Shown: one piece after another, positions 49,540 to 61,201 of the stretch | Layout: each line of letters starts with the position of its first letter | Numbering within the stretch: position 1 is the stretch's first letter | Assembly (NCBI RefSeq): GCF_028476545.1 | Contig: NW_026732980.1 | Location: forward strand, 2,501 to 66,500 | DNA from: Physella acuta | Lineage: Eukaryota; Mollusca; Gastropoda; Physidae | Direction of reading: 5' to 3' | Length of the DNA: 64,000 bases | The notes under the pieces: model-generated | Told to the model about the DNA's origin: nothing | Seen by the model: only the letters and a program-made list of their open reading frames with translations | The model's database searches: none | Translations under genes and position numbers: made by a program

Positions 49540-49755
49540 TCAGATCGGTGTTTTCTTAGACATTTTTCTCAAGGGAGGGGGGGGGGGGGCACTTAAAATT
49601 TTCCATGGGGCGGACACCGGTTAAAGTAAGCCTTTATATTTTCTATATAATTGAAATACAATTTCGTCCAGGGGGAAGGTGGACGTGCTTGGAGGGGAGA
49701 GGGGGGGGGTCTATGTCTCCTCCGTGAGATCCCTGAGAGTAGCACTGAAACTGAC
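49540..49755. mobile_element. Degenerate hAT-type MITE (CAGTGTTTC family)
   Basis: CGGTGTTTTCTTAGACATTT start, G run, CACTTAAAATTTTCCATGGG, TATATTTTCTATATAA and a right end near GTAGCACTG. Order and spacing match the 15.57-kb element, but it is longer and diverged; no clear target duplication. Confidence 0.6.
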
Positions 49756-50003
49756 CAGACATGTGTAAAGTGATATACGCCGACCATGTGGGTAACGTCG
49801 GAGATTTTGCTAGCCAGGTCATTAGAGTTTTGAGTGACACCTTAAAACATGGACACCAGTTTTTCCCCGAGAATTTCCCAGACATTTTTTTAAAGGCAGT
49901 GCCCATTGTACATGATATGAAACCACCATTTCTTGTTTAAACGGAACAAAGATAGCTTTGCGTATAAACTATATTCGAGTGCCTTAGTTACAGTTTTCAT
50001 TCG

Positions 50004-50216
50004 ACTGCGTGGCCTAGCGGTAGAGCGCTAGACTGCTAACTCGAAAGCTTGGAGTTCGAATCCGGGTTCAAGTCGGTGCCTGAGTCCACTTTAGGGAAAG
50101 TAAATGCGGCTGTGCTTATTGCTGACCACATTAACATTTCATATGCTGATGTAAAGAAACATGACCTTTAACTTCATATACCAATTGGACCGCAGAGGAA
50201 TCATTACTTTAACTAC
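50004..50216 (+). repeat. tRNA-derived SINE with the best-preserved tRNA-like head
   Basis: ACTGCGTGGCCTAGCGGTAG, GCTAGACTGCTAACTCGAAA and GGAGTTCGAATCCGGGTTC give clear A and B boxes. The middle is shortened (the GGAACGTCC block is lost). Confidence 0.92.
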
Positions 50217-50702
50217 AGTATCATTTTCCTTTCATACTTAGATTATTAATTAGACTAATAACCCAGCCTGCTCATAGTTGTACCTCATCCTCTAGATGTG
50301 TTATATGCTGAATTGTTGTCTGTTACTACGTTATCCATGACATTTCATTTAGCTGTGCTCTTTCTGTTCAGTGTGCCAATCGATAGGCTAGTTATTGATC
50401 GATCTTTTTTTTGGTAATTTGATTGCCTCGTTTAAAATATTGATAGATGGTCTGATGCTGGTGGGTGTGTTTGGACATCCATGATACAAAGTATTTTAAT
50501 AGAAAAGGTTTAGCTGTACCCACCATTCATTGATGTTGAGTGTTAGCCTAAGACTAGGATATGTTTTTATGGTTTAAGTTCTAGCTACGGCTAAGGCTTG
50601 TTTTGATAGTCCCTATGAGATTTATTGTACGTGGGTTCTTTAAAGTAACATTTGAGTTTTTGTTTTGTTTTCTTGTTTGTTTTGTGTATTTGTTTTGTTG
50701 TT

Positions 50703-50704
<2 letters not shown>

Positions 50705-50740
<36 letters not shown>
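50705..50740. repeat. T homopolymer of ~36 bases
   Basis: Uninterrupted T run within T-rich sequence containing TTTGTTTTGTTG words. Confidence 0.95.
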
Positions 50741-50743
<3 letters not shown>

Positions 50744-50838
50744 AATAATTTGAGGAGGATATTTTTAACTTCCATTTTTTAAATTTCTAAGACTAAACTA
50801 GTTTTATCTTCTGAAGACATTGATGAATTGTTTTGTAG

Positions 50839-50859
50839 GAGATCGCGGTCAGCTATCTT
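50839..50859 (+). other. Candidate 21-bp in-frame microexon
   Basis: Acceptor TTGTTTTGTAG ends at 50838 and donor CTT|GTGAGT follows 50859. The 21 bases encode EIAVSYL. It could belong to the transcript from the 45.6-kb promoter, but nothing beyond splice signals supports this. Confidence 0.12.
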
Positions 50860-51194
50860 GTGAGTTCACGTGTTGTAAACCTTGGTCTGATAATTAATTA
50901 CAATTAACTGATAAAGTCATTAAAAAGAGGACAATGTATGTTAAGTTAACGTTAACATATGTGCTGTAAGCATTGGCTGTTTGTTTGCTTAATTACTTGC
51001 TTGCTTGTTTGGTTGATTAGATGGTTGGTTGTTGGTTATTTTTTATGTTCGTTTAATTATTTTGTTTGTTTGCTTTTTTTGTTTCCTTATTTGGTAGTTT
51101 GTATGTTTGTTTGTTTGTTTGGTGGTTTGTTTTGACGAGTTACCCGCTACATCAAATGTTTCTGTTATGTAGTCGCAGTAACTGTAAGGTGTAG

Positions 51195-51415
51195 CAGAGG
51201 CGTAGCGACCCTTCCAGGCGCCCGGGGACAAACTTTTCGATTTGCACCCCCCCCCCCCTCTCAAGATTTCGATTTGCACCCCCCCCCCCCCCCCCCTCAA
51301 ACTTTCAATTTGCAGCCCCTCAACCTTTCAATTTATTTTTCCAACCCATTTTGGCGCCCCCTAAGGTCGGCGCCCGGGGACATATCTCCCCCCCCCCCCC
51401 CTGGCTACGCTACTG
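51195..51415. mobile_element. hAT-type MITE, exact 8-bp TSD AGGTGTAG
   Basis: Ends CAGAGGCGTAGCG and GGCTACGCTACTG, 221 bp. Duplication at 51,187-51,194 and 51,416-51,423. Opposite orientation to the 46.35-kb copy. Confidence 0.93.
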
Positions 51416-51423
51416 AGGTGTAG

Positions 51424-52156
51424 AGAAAGTCAAGGGTATTGGGGTGCACTGATATGTGTGTATATGTATAGGTATAAAATGTGTAGTGCTGAAGTATAGC
51501 ATAAAAGTTCAGGTGAAGTAAAGGTACGCTTCGATGATCCTGTTACATCGCTGTGTGGGTCACGGGTGAAAGTATTTTGTTTTGCAGCATTTGTGTTTGG
51601 TGGTGTTCATTTTATTGTAGGTGATTAGTAAATAGTTATGGAAAGGCTGTTATTGTAGACGTGGCTAAAGGCCGAACAGGAAGAGACCGGTGTGCTGACG
51701 TCAATGAAAGCAGGTGATCATATGAATGGACATGTTCCTACACGTCCCCGAGGTGATAGACTGGTCAAACACAATTATATTGATTTTCTTGTGGGGTGGG
51801 TGTGGGGGTGGGGGGAGTGATGTCTGGGTTAACTCGGCCCTCATTGAAAAGCTCGTTATAAATTGATGATGTCTAAACGATATGGCGGAATTTAACGTCA
51901 GATTGGGGTTATGGCTATTAATTCTCCTGGTTGTGATACAACATTAGGTGGCGCCACCTATAGAGGGTAGCTCATGCAGCTGATATTGACGCCACCTAGT
52001 GGTTTTAACTCACAGATGTCGTAATCAAGTCTTTTCCTGTTTGTCACTGTCGCACATATTTAAATTTTTGTAATAAAAAATTTAGAGAGTTTAAAAAAAC
52101 AAGAACCATTTCTTAGTACAAAAGACCTATTAAAGTAGAGTTTACTTGATCATGTT
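51424..52156. other. Non-coding interval
   Basis: No gene or array recognised. GTGGCGCCACC near 51,948 is a short palindrome. Confidence 0.35.
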
Positions 52157-52379
52157 CAGAGGCGTAGCGATGGGGGGGGTGGGGCAGGGGTGTACATATG
52201 TCCCTGGCGCCGACCTTAGGGGCGCCAAAATGGGTTGTAAAAACAAATTAAAATGTTATTTTAGCTGCATTTTTGCATTATAAAAAGTTTGAGGGGGGGG
52301 GTGCAAATCAAAGTTTGAGGGGGGGGGCGCCGAATTGAAAGTTTGTCCCCGGGCGCCGGGAAGGTTCGCTACGCCTCTG
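52157..52379. mobile_element. hAT-type MITE, 8-bp TSD ATCATGTT/ATCATGTG
   Basis: CAGAGGCGTAGCGA / CGCTACGCCTCTG ends, 223 bp, duplication with one mismatch (52,149-52,156 and 52,380-52,387). Retains the GGTTGTAAAAACAAATTAAAATG and AGCTGCATTTTTGCA block also present in the 14.57-kb copy, so these two form a subfamily. Confidence 0.9.
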
Positions 52380-52734
52380 ATCATGTGACATTGTTCTAGA
52401 AACAAACTTTTCGGCTTTGCAATGCTAAGCTGACTTGAATCTCGCTGGCTGTAACGTACATATCAGGTCTAAACTGTAAGGTGGGAGGAGGGGAAGAGGT
52501 TCAAAGGAACAGTGCCGGAAACAGAACTCAATCTTTTCTGCTGAGATCAAATGATCTTTTGGAGCAGCGGGGTATTAAAGTTTTCGATTTTCTGTTGGGA
52601 AGTTTTGGGGGAGGGGGGGACTGGGTGGAGTGGTGGCTACATATGTGTTTAAAGAACAGTCGCTAGCATCTTTACTTTTATCAGTGAAAAAGTTGTGCTG
52701 TAGTCATGCACTCACTTTATCTGAGTACTGAGGG

Positions 52735-52995
52735 TACTACACGATAGTACTAGATAGTACGTGATCCCTGCACTAGTCAGTACGTGATCCATGCACTAGA
52801 CAGTACGTGATCCCTGCACTAGTTACTTCGCGATCCCTGCACTAGTCAGTACGTGATCCCTGCACTAGATTGTACGTGATCCCTACTCCAGTAACTACGT
52901 TCCCCTGTTCTATTCACTACGTGATCCCTGCAACAGGCAGTACGTGATCTCTGTTAGTTCTGTACGTGATCCCTAGTAACTACGTGACTATCCTC
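52735..52995. repeat. Degenerate ~21-bp tandem repeat (GTACGTGATCCCTGCACTAG)
   Basis: About ten to twelve units with variation mainly in the CTAGTCA/CTAGACA part. ACGTGATC and CACTAGT words recur throughout. Confidence 0.88.
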
Positions 52996-54967
52996 ACAGT
53001 ACAGAATACCAGATGGCCTAGGCTGGAGGTAATTCCAGCAATAGCTACGTACACCTCTTTGATACTAACGTGTGCGTCTACTCCCTCTCCACCGTACATT
53101 CCCACATATGTTGGTTTAAAACTGTGATTACATAACATGTGTTTGTCATTTCATTTTTTTTTTTCAGAAAAACACTCCTACTCTTTTTTTTTTCAAAAGT
53201 CTCTTGATTTATAAATTTATATTGATGTTTTTTGTTCTTTAGGAATAGTTTTCAAACCATTCGTTTTTTATTTGTTTCGTTTAAAACTCCAATCTAACTC
53301 TGGTTTAAGATTTTTAAGAGTTTAGTCATAGGCCAAAGGAATGTCTTCCGGTTTTTGTTTTATTGAAAAATAAAGCGTCTCATGACGTCATCGCCAGCCA
53401 GCGAGCGCAGAAAGATCATGGCAAAATGTGATCGTGTGATCCAAGCCCACGTCTATAGGGTGAGAAGATCACGTCTGTAGACTGGGAGGATCACGTTTGT
53501 TTGCGTGACTGTGTGACACTCGAATTGAACACGGGGTTTTTATTATTAATAGACGTCTTGGCATGGATTCAAACTTCCGATAGGGGGGGTGGGGGTGGAA
53601 GGGGAGAATGGGGAGAATGGGGGGGGGGGGGTGATACCGTGAATAGTACATTGGGTATGTTTTGACTTCGCCGCACAGACGTCATGGAATCGTAGGTGTC
53701 CAAGGTGAAGGTTAGGGTCAGGATCTGAGTCAGGATTAGGGGTCAGGGTATCGGTACCAATAAAAGATAACTGCGGTCTATCCATGACGGCTATAAAAGA
53801 AGCTCCGTGTAGGGAAATCTAGAAGAAAGTTGTAGCTATTTAGTAATTGGTTTACACTTTTTGGGGTACGTGCGGGTTCGAATACATTCTTTGGATAAGT
53901 ATCAATAGTCTATGAATGTTTGGGTTGTTTTTTTTTTATTTTTTTGTAAAAATCATGGTACTATTTTTACAAACAGTACTACTACAAAGACCACTCTCCT
54001 TATGTTCAATGCCATAAATCCTTGTCACAGATATATGTGTAAGTCTATCTTCCTACCTGATAATATCTTTATATCTTTTAACAAAATGTATTGTTCGCCA
54101 TTTAGTTGTAGGTTAAAACAGTTCACGTATTAATATGTTTCAAGTTGGTGTAGTATTTCATGCTGTTTGCGTGGGATATGACAAAATGGTGGTGTTTCAC
54201 GCTATCCGCCTACGTGCGTGCGAAAATCTGGAATTTTTTGGACTCAAAGGTTCCCGCCAGTTCCCGCCAATTCCCGCCAGTTCCCGAGTAATCTTGTTTT
54301 GAGTTTGTCTTCTGCTCACAGCCGGAAGTTTGGAAAATCTATAAATAAAACCCGCCAGGAGTAAGGGGGGGGGGGGGGGGGGTAGTCTTAACAGATGACT
54401 AGAGCGTCTGATATTTTTTACATTTTAAACTGTGGGAATTACTTCCCCTTTCAAGAACCTCACTTGAGCAAGCTATTACGCTAGGCTTCAAATTATTGTT
54501 GTTTATTTTGTTTTTTTTTTATTTTATTTGGGGGGGGGGAGGTATAAATAGTATACATTGTGGTATGTACAATTCTAGAATCAAAACATGCCAACGAGAA
54601 CTTTCTGCGAATAGATTTTTTTAGCGCGCAGCAAGACTATAGACCAAAATAGTTTAACTTTTACCTAACGCGAATGCCTTGTTGATGTAATGGGAGTCCG
54701 GAAATGACGTAACATAAAGTACCAGTCATTGGTGTGAATACAAGGAAATTGTAAACGGATGAAATTGGAACATGTTACTAATGAGACTCTACTTATCCTG
54801 TGCTTATCCTGTTGTTTGTCATCTAGGATATTTTTTTACTCGACTACGGATTTTTCAAATTAAGAGGCTAATGTGTGTGTGTGTATGTATGTGTGTGTGC
54901 TCCTGCGTAAGAGCACATGAATGTGTGCCTACGTGCTAGTGGGTAGTATGTGTGTGTATAGTTGCGT
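52996..54967. other. Non-coding interval with G-run tracts
   Basis: No gene supported. G-rich tracts lie at 53,583-53,633 and 54,366-54,382. TTCCCGCCA is repeated four times at 54,252-54,285. Confidence 0.4.
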
Positions 54968-55185
54968 CAGTGGCGTAGGCAGGGGGGGGGTTAGGGGGGG
55001 GGGGTCATACCCCCCTATGGACCCCTCGGTATATATATATATAAAGTATGAGGGGGGTGCAAATCGAAAGTTTGAGGGGGGTGCAAATCGAAAGTTTGAG
55101 GGGGGGGGGGGTGCAAATCGAAAGTTTGTCCCCGGGTAAAAATTGGACCCCCCCCCCCCTTGAGACGATCCTGGCTACGCCACTG
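54968..55185. mobile_element. hAT-type MITE, CAGTGGCGTAGGC subfamily, TSD AGTTGCGT
   Basis: Ends CAGTGGCGTAGGC / GGCTACGCCACTG, 218 bp, exact duplication (54,960-54,967 and 55,186-55,193). Contains CCCCCTATGGACCCCTCGGT, TATATATATA and three G-run plus GTGCAAATCGAAAGTTTG units that are shared with the CAGAGGCGTAGCG family. Confidence 0.94.
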
Positions 55186-55193
55186 AGTTGCGT

Positions 55194-57594
55194 GTGCTTG
55201 TGGGTTTGTTTGACTTAGGATGTGTGTGTGGTTGTAGTAAGCATAAGAAAGTACGCTGGCTTAAGTATCTGCAGATACCCTGAAATGACTTGTTCTGACC
55301 ATTGATACAACCGTTCTTTAAAGACTATATTTATACCCTCAAATGACTCAATAAACTGCGCCATAAGTAAGTCTGTGAACTATCAACATTTTCCTGACAC
55401 TGTCCAACCAGATAAAGGTACACAGTGTGTTATAAATAGAGCCGGCACCTAAAGTTATACCCAGATAACAGATGTGTTGATTTGTTACTGTTATCAGCTG
55501 GTCGTGTGGTTTTTTACTGCAGACAGGTAGTGACGCTGATTAACTTGAGTTGTTCATGGTGTAAGGGTTCGTTTGGTTTTCAAATATAGGGTATTTGTAA
55601 AATATGATAATAGTTGAAACGTGTAATGTCGCAGAGTAATGTCTAGAAATGTAAAGTATCTTGGCAATATTACTAGCGGTTTGTTAAAACTATCACAGGC
55701 TTTTCTCCTACCTTTCTATAACACACACACAAAACCAAAAATCAAGCCTTGTTTCTACAATTTTCATATTTTATTGGTTCATACAAGCATCGTGTTCACC
55801 TCCAGACTTCGCCATGTTTTTTCGCCTCTCTATCCCTCTTCCCTTCCTCTCGCGCATGTGTACACCCACACTATCTTTTAAATTTATCTCGCCGTATTCT
55901 GACACATACTCGCAACATACATTCATATACTGTTATAAAAACCATGTTAAAAATTTGTTGTGTATATTTTTTTAGAGTTATGCGTTCACGGCTAGCACAA
56001 AAGTAACTTGACTTAAGATTGACTATTTTATTTTTTGACATCTGTAATAACGTTGTTTTTTCTCTTTTATTTTGGGGGGGGGGGGGTGGGGGGTGGGGGC
56101 GAGGGACAATGAGCAAAATCTTTTGGATGACTAATAGACTAATAGATTATATAGAGAATCAATACTAGGATTTTGTCTTTGGAGTTATCCCTCTCTCCTT
56201 GTTAATTTATTGTTTAACTGGATGAAACATTGGTTGTTCACTTTTTTTTTAAACTGGTGACACCCCCCCCCCCACCTGTGTCGTCCACCCCCACTCTCAA
56301 ATTGTGTCACCTGATGTGGATCGCACCAACGGCCTCTGTAATATGACTTTACTGAGTTAGAATTAGGGTTAAAATGAAAACTTGAGTGATAGTTAAGCTA
56401 GTGTAAACCAGTCAAGATTAGCCTGGAGATACTAGCAAATGTAAGCCCAAGTACGACCCGTAAACAAATCAATCACTAGAGGAGATTAGTTTACGTTCTT
56501 TCTCCAGCATTTTTTCCCCTTACTCTCTGGAACAACACTATATACCTCAACACTTCAATCGCATTAAGTTACTTCCCTTACCGGAAGTGTTTCACTCCGA
56601 TCAGATCCACCACGTGATTTATCTGGAGTGTCCCCATCAGGACCACGTGGTCTGCACCGGTCAATTTCACGTCGGCCCTGGCGTCAGGTTTGATCAGGGG
56701 CGGTGATATTGCCCTTGACGTCGGATTGGGCGGTATCGATTTTTTGCCGTTGTCGATAATTCCAGGGTATCGCTTTTGTTTCAAGGTCACATGCAGTAAA
56801 CTAGCAAACACCGCCCGCTTGGGTTGATATTTATTTTTTTGTATGGTTAGTTTTGGTATGTCCATGATAAAAAAAAAAGAATATTTAATAAGCCACTCCT
56901 GTATATTCGTATGGCTAGTATCGCCAAACCCTAGCTTTCACTAAATCTAGCTATATGTAAAGCCCTAAACCTAACCCTAATCTTTGAAAATTAGAAATTT
57001 TTTAAGCATGGAATGTCTACAATTGAACTGAGTATGTGGATTAAGGATGAAAGTTTAGGCAATAAAGGGCATCTTCAATACGTATCATATCTACCATTAC
57101 ATAAAGGACATATTCACAACAACATAAAGAATATATAACTATGTACAGACATGTGGGAAACCTTATCAGCCTATGATCGCCTACTATGTAGTTTAGATAT
57201 TGCGAAACGTTACCGATAGTGTAAAAAAAAAATTATTGGCACTTTCAACGGTACCTTGCGCAACTGTAAAGGGACGTAACCCGCACGTACTCAAAAACAG
57301 GGAGGTAACCTTCGGTTTAAAAATAGTCCTTGACTTTTCACCACGGGAGTTGCAGATGGTCGCGATCATCGGCTCCAGAGTAATCTGCCCTTTTCTTCGC
57401 GAACGTCTTTAATTATTGGTAGTTATGCACCTTTCATGTGCAGTGCATATGGTGGAAGTTGAGAAATCAAAGGAAGGGGGTGGGAGGGGGAGGTTCGACA
57501 TGGAAAGGCGGGGGGGGGGGGGGGAGTAATACTTGTGTATAAAATAATATAATAACAAACGATGACATGCATAAAAAGAAAACTGGGCTGGGAA
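55194..57594. other. Non-coding interval
   Basis: No well-supported gene; see the separate low-confidence frame at 56,578-56,865. G runs lie at 56,075-56,098. Confidence 0.35.
56578..56865 (-). CDS. Unrecognised 95-codon reading frame, possible exon (low confidence)
   Basis: A minus-strand frame starting MDIPKLTIQKNKYQPKRAVF with normal composition, locally raised GC and a tail (NHVVDLIGVKHFR) followed at once by a donor-like CCG|GTAAGG, so it may be a coding exon that splices out at about 56,582. No domain is recognised and neither a partner exon nor a promoter was found. Confidence 0.15.
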   Translation of the reverse strand: MDIPKLTIQKNKYQPKRAVFASLLHVTLKQKRYPGIIDNGKKSIPPNPTSRAISPPLIKPDARADVKLTGADHVVLMGTLQINHVVDLIGVKHFR

Positions 57595-57760
57595 TTTATG
57601 ATCTCGGGTTCGGATATCGGTACGAACTCAGCTCTGGTTGGTACCTGATTTACGTTGGGGGAAAATAAAGGGGGCTGGGCATTGTCGAGGTCTAGGAATG
57701 GATGAACTCTACTGCATTTGCCCAATGGATCGTTAGGCCTAAAGAGGGGATCTAGATGAA
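57595..57760 (+). repeat. Decayed tRNA-derived SINE
   Basis: AACTCAGCTCTGGTTGGTAC, GATTTACGTTGGGGGAAAAT, GGGGGCTGGGCATTG, GGATGAACTCTACTGCATTT, CAATGGATCGTTAGGCC. The head is largely lost. Confidence 0.8.
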
Positions 57761-57979
57761 TAGGCGATGTGGAGATGGACCTTCCAAGTCCAAACTTGGA
57801 TGAAGAAGTGAGCAGATATGTCTAAACTCTTTGGTTGTACAGCCTTAAGGTTGCAAGCTATTGGACAGTGTGTTCAAACCTTACGAAGTTAACTTAATGA
57901 TGGCATTTCTTTTAAAAGAGGTTTATAGAGATTGTGTTGGATCAAGGAAATTGGCTAGGGCAAGTAAATATAGAACTAA

Positions 57980-58470
57980 CTTGACGCCACGTGATCAGTG
58001 ACATCACGTGACCAATGACACCTGCAATAGTAAACACTGAGTGAAATTTCTAGTTGCACAGCGGTTCTAAAATTGTTAGCTGTTTGTTAACAGTATATAG
58101 GGCCTACTTATAAAAATAGTTTAACTAATTTAACAAGTTTGATCTATGATATATACAAGTGTGTACACGTGTGTACAAACGAGCACGCCACCTACTATAT
58201 GTAGTGTGTACACTAGACTACACACCCCACTTCATATCTCTGAGTATCTGTTAACCTACAGCGGTGATAGATAAAATAACGACCTATAAAAATGTAATTG
58301 ATCCAAGGCCTAGAAAACAGATACGTCCGTTCATCTGTAACAAAACAAACCGGTCGTGGTTTGTTTGGTCGGGATCAGGTTGTGAATTGAACCGTTTTTG
58401 GCGTGTATAAAAACAGTTCCCGGACCGTGGCGGGATATCGAGTTATTTGCTGAGAGCGGTATGCGTCCGC
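57980..58470 (+). promoter_or_regulatory. Possible TATA promoter with upstream paired CACGTG boxes
   Basis: CCACGTGATC and ATCACGTGACCAAT lie at about 57,987 and 58,004 (E-boxes, the second overlapping a CCAAT). TATAAAAA at 58,406-58,413 is preceded by AACCGGTCGTGG and TGAACCG words and followed by GC-rich DNA. Predicted start is about 58,437. The first ATG (58,461) opens only a seven-codon frame. No downstream gene was recognised, so this is weaker than the 45.6-kb promoter. Confidence 0.3.
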
Positions 58471-58852
58471 ACATAAAGGGTTAACCAAAAGAGAGGAGGC
58501 AATAAATTATTGGAAAACGTTCATGTTTAATATATGGTTGTGTATGTATCTGTGTATGTGAGTGGGGGGAGTGGGGGTGTATAAAGAGAAGAATATGTTG
58601 ATGTGGGGTATGGTTTTAGACTGAGCCAAGACCAAATGTCTATTCAAGTCTATTGAATCGGTAAGATCTCATCCCCGTCAGGCCAAAAACTTGTATCTGC
58701 TCCAACAGTTTATGTCTATTGTACGAGTATGAAAAATTGTTTTTCGTTGTCTGTATTATGAATGTTCACACGAGAAAGATCAAATACGTTGGTATAGCTT
58801 AAAAGGTGACCAAAATATGTATAAACATGTGACCGCTTAATGTATTTTGTGT

Positions 58853-59330
58853 CTGTGGCGTAAGCAGTAGGGGAGCGAAGGGAGTAGCAGCCCAGAGGCG
58901 TAGCGACCCTTCCCGACGCCCGGGGACAAACTTTTCGATTTGCACCCCCCCCCCCCCCCTCGAGATTTCGATTTGCACTCCCCCCCCCCCCTCAAACTTT
59001 CAATTTGCACCCCCCTCAACCTTTCAATTTATCTTTCCAACCCATTTGGGCGCCCCCTATGGTCGGCGCCCGGGGACATATGTCCCCCCCCCCCGCCCCC
59101 CCCCCCCCCCATCGCTACGCTACTGTAGCAGCCCCCCCCCCCCCCCCCCGAGATCATTTTCACTAAAGCTGCGCATATTTGTTTATTTATTGTAAATTTA
59201 CTGAGTTTAATATTAAAACCAACTGAGACTTTTAAAAATGTGTCCATATTGGCATAATAAAGTTAAAAGATGTCACCTATTTAAACACTCGTCCTTCCCT
59301 CTGCCCCAGGAATCTGATTTCGCCCCTACC
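58853..59330. mobile_element. Degenerate outer element carrying a nested MITE
   Basis: CTGTGGCGTAAGCAGTAGGGG with GAGCGAAGGGAG resembles the left end of the 17.3-kb hAT-like element (CAGTAGCGTACGCAGGGGGG). After the nested insertion the outer body resumes with TAGCAGCC, a C run and GAGATCATTTTCAC. The right end is not clear; limits approximate. Confidence 0.4.
58893..59125. mobile_element. hAT-type MITE nested in another element, TSD TAGCAGCC
   Basis: Ends CAGAGGCGTAGCG / CGCTACGCTACTG, 233 bp, exact duplication (58,885-58,892 and 59,126-59,133). Confidence 0.93.
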
Positions 59331-59639
59331 CGCATGTTTGTAAAGCCACCACTATACTTGTCCGGTGATGCGAACTGAGCTTTTTTTGCAACTTGTATGA
59401 AGGTGGAGTATTTTCTGGACATGTCCTTGAATTTTAAGGGCACTTTAAATTCTACAACGATTCAAGGTTGTCTTGTATTGTTCATTAATCATGATTATAC
59501 ATTCGTGGAAATGTAATAGCTGATAACTAACCCTTTCAGGACTAGATGTAGTGTTAGGGTATACGTTAGTCTGGGGGTTAAAATATTATAAGTGGCTCTT
59601 GGTTTCCGGTGGATTCGATCCATAGACCAGCTCAGCCAT
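59331..59639. other. Non-coding interval
   Basis: Nothing recognised. Confidence 0.35.
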
Positions 59640-59830
59640 AGACCTACTAATCTAACCATAGACTTGAACTAGCCTTAGACTTAGCCCTAGCTGTATACCT
59701 AACCTAACCGTATACCTAACCGTATACCAAATCTAACCGTATACTTAACCTAACCGTCTACCTAACCTACCGTACACCAAATCTAACCGTATACCTAGCC
59801 TAACCGTCTAACTAACCTACCCCTAGACCA
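59640..59830. repeat. Degenerate CCTAACCGTATAC repeat
   Basis: About twelve irregular copies of CTAACCGTATACCTAAC / CTAACCGTCTACCTAAC-like words. A diverged minisatellite. Confidence 0.8.
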
Positions 59831-60587
59831 AACCAAACCAACAAATGTAGTCGTGACACCAAAAGTTGTCCTCCAAACGACAGTAAACCCCGTACATAAA
59901 AACACCGTCAATAAACTTTTAAATTACCATTTACAAACAAAACAAAACAAACACAACACACAGTTTTACGACATCGAATCCTCAGGCTGTCCTCTATATT
60001 AGCACCACAGTCGTGGGTTGTGTCATGCACCTGTCTAATATCACGTAGACAGTTTTGTTTCCTTCATTGAATTCCTATTTTTAGTCGACTCCATGCGCGC
60101 CACGCAAGGTACTGGATTGCCGGTGATGGCCATGAAATTTCGAAACGGCGACAACGCGCACGGCTGCGTCACTAATTTATTCTTGCTATTCTGAGAAAAT
60201 GGATTTCTGGATAGAGGGCGGAACATACTATGGAGTGGGCGGGGGAGGGAGGGGTTCGGGAAGGTAATTCCGTTTTGGGGAAAACTGTCTAGGTGTGTTA
60301 AAGATAAATATGGTAATTTTTATAGCTCAGCAACTACGTTAAGCAAATTTAGGTACAGAATAGACAATGGTTATTTTATGAATTTTATTATATAGTAAAT
60401 TCAAGGCCTAACCAACCATAATCATGATAAACTTTATTAATATGTATTCCCAATGTCATGCTGGTTTTAAGTTCTGCATATGATACATCTGTTACTGTGA
60501 ATTGGGTCTCCCATATGGTGTTTGTTTCTGAAACAAGTTGACGTTTGTAAAGGTACATTTGAAATTTGAGTCTGTTTAACGTATGCC

Positions 60588-61193
60588 CAGTGGCGTCGCT
60601 AGGTCGGGTGACACCCGGTGCGGTACTTCGTGGTTTCACCCCCCCCCCCCAAGAAACAAAGTATATATATGGGCTCTATGTCTGTGTCGACCTATAATTT
60701 AAATATATGCCACATGCGCGTACGTGTAGTAACGACGTTTACCTATAGTCTCTTTATAATACAGTTGGATGTAGCATTGTTTTCTCTATAGTTAGCACGT
60801 CTACTTCATGGTGTCACCCCCACCCTCCAGAGTTTCTTCCAGGCATCTCTTCGGCCCCCCCCCCCCGAACGAGATGGATTTTATATAGTAAACATACACT
60901 TTTACTAGTGTCCACCCCCCCCCCCCCCACAAATGTTGACCCCCCCCCCCCCCGAAAATTTCAAAAGCCCCCCCCCCCCCCAAGAAAAAAGTCTGTAAGA
61001 AACACTGCCACCCTCTTGTAATAGTTGTCGATTTGCACTTAACAGACTATTTAACTTTAATTAAACATTAATTGGGCTGGTAAAAAGGCATTTTTTTCTG
61101 CATATTTTGCAATTTTTTGCTGGGGTGTCACCCCCCTAAATGGTATCACCCGGTGAGGTCCGCACCCCCAGCCCCGCCCTCGCTACGCCTCTG
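60588..61193. mobile_element. 606-bp hAT-type element, TSD CGTATGCC, interrupted by a nested MITE
   Basis: Ends CAGTGGCGTCGCTAGG and CTCGCTACGCCTCTG, exact duplication (60,580-60,587 and 61,194-61,201). The body has GGTGACACCCGGTGCGG near the left end and GTATCACCCGGTGAGGTCCG near the right. Without its 180-bp insert and one duplication copy it is about 418 bp. Confidence 0.93.
60828..61007 (-). mobile_element. Nested hAT-type MITE (CAGTGTTTC family), TSD CCACCCTC
   Basis: Minus-strand copy of the 15.57-kb family: on the minus strand it starts CAGTGTTTCTTACAGAC and ends GCCTGGAAGAAACTCTG. Exact duplication at 60,820-60,827 and 61,008-61,015, inside the 60,588-61,193 element. Confidence 0.93.
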
Positions 61194-61201
61194 CGTATGC
61201 C

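Noticed and set aside
50004-50075. Possible tRNA gene (A and B boxes present)
   Set aside because: The same head is followed by the dispersed SINE body here and elsewhere; the cloverleaf is not maintained.
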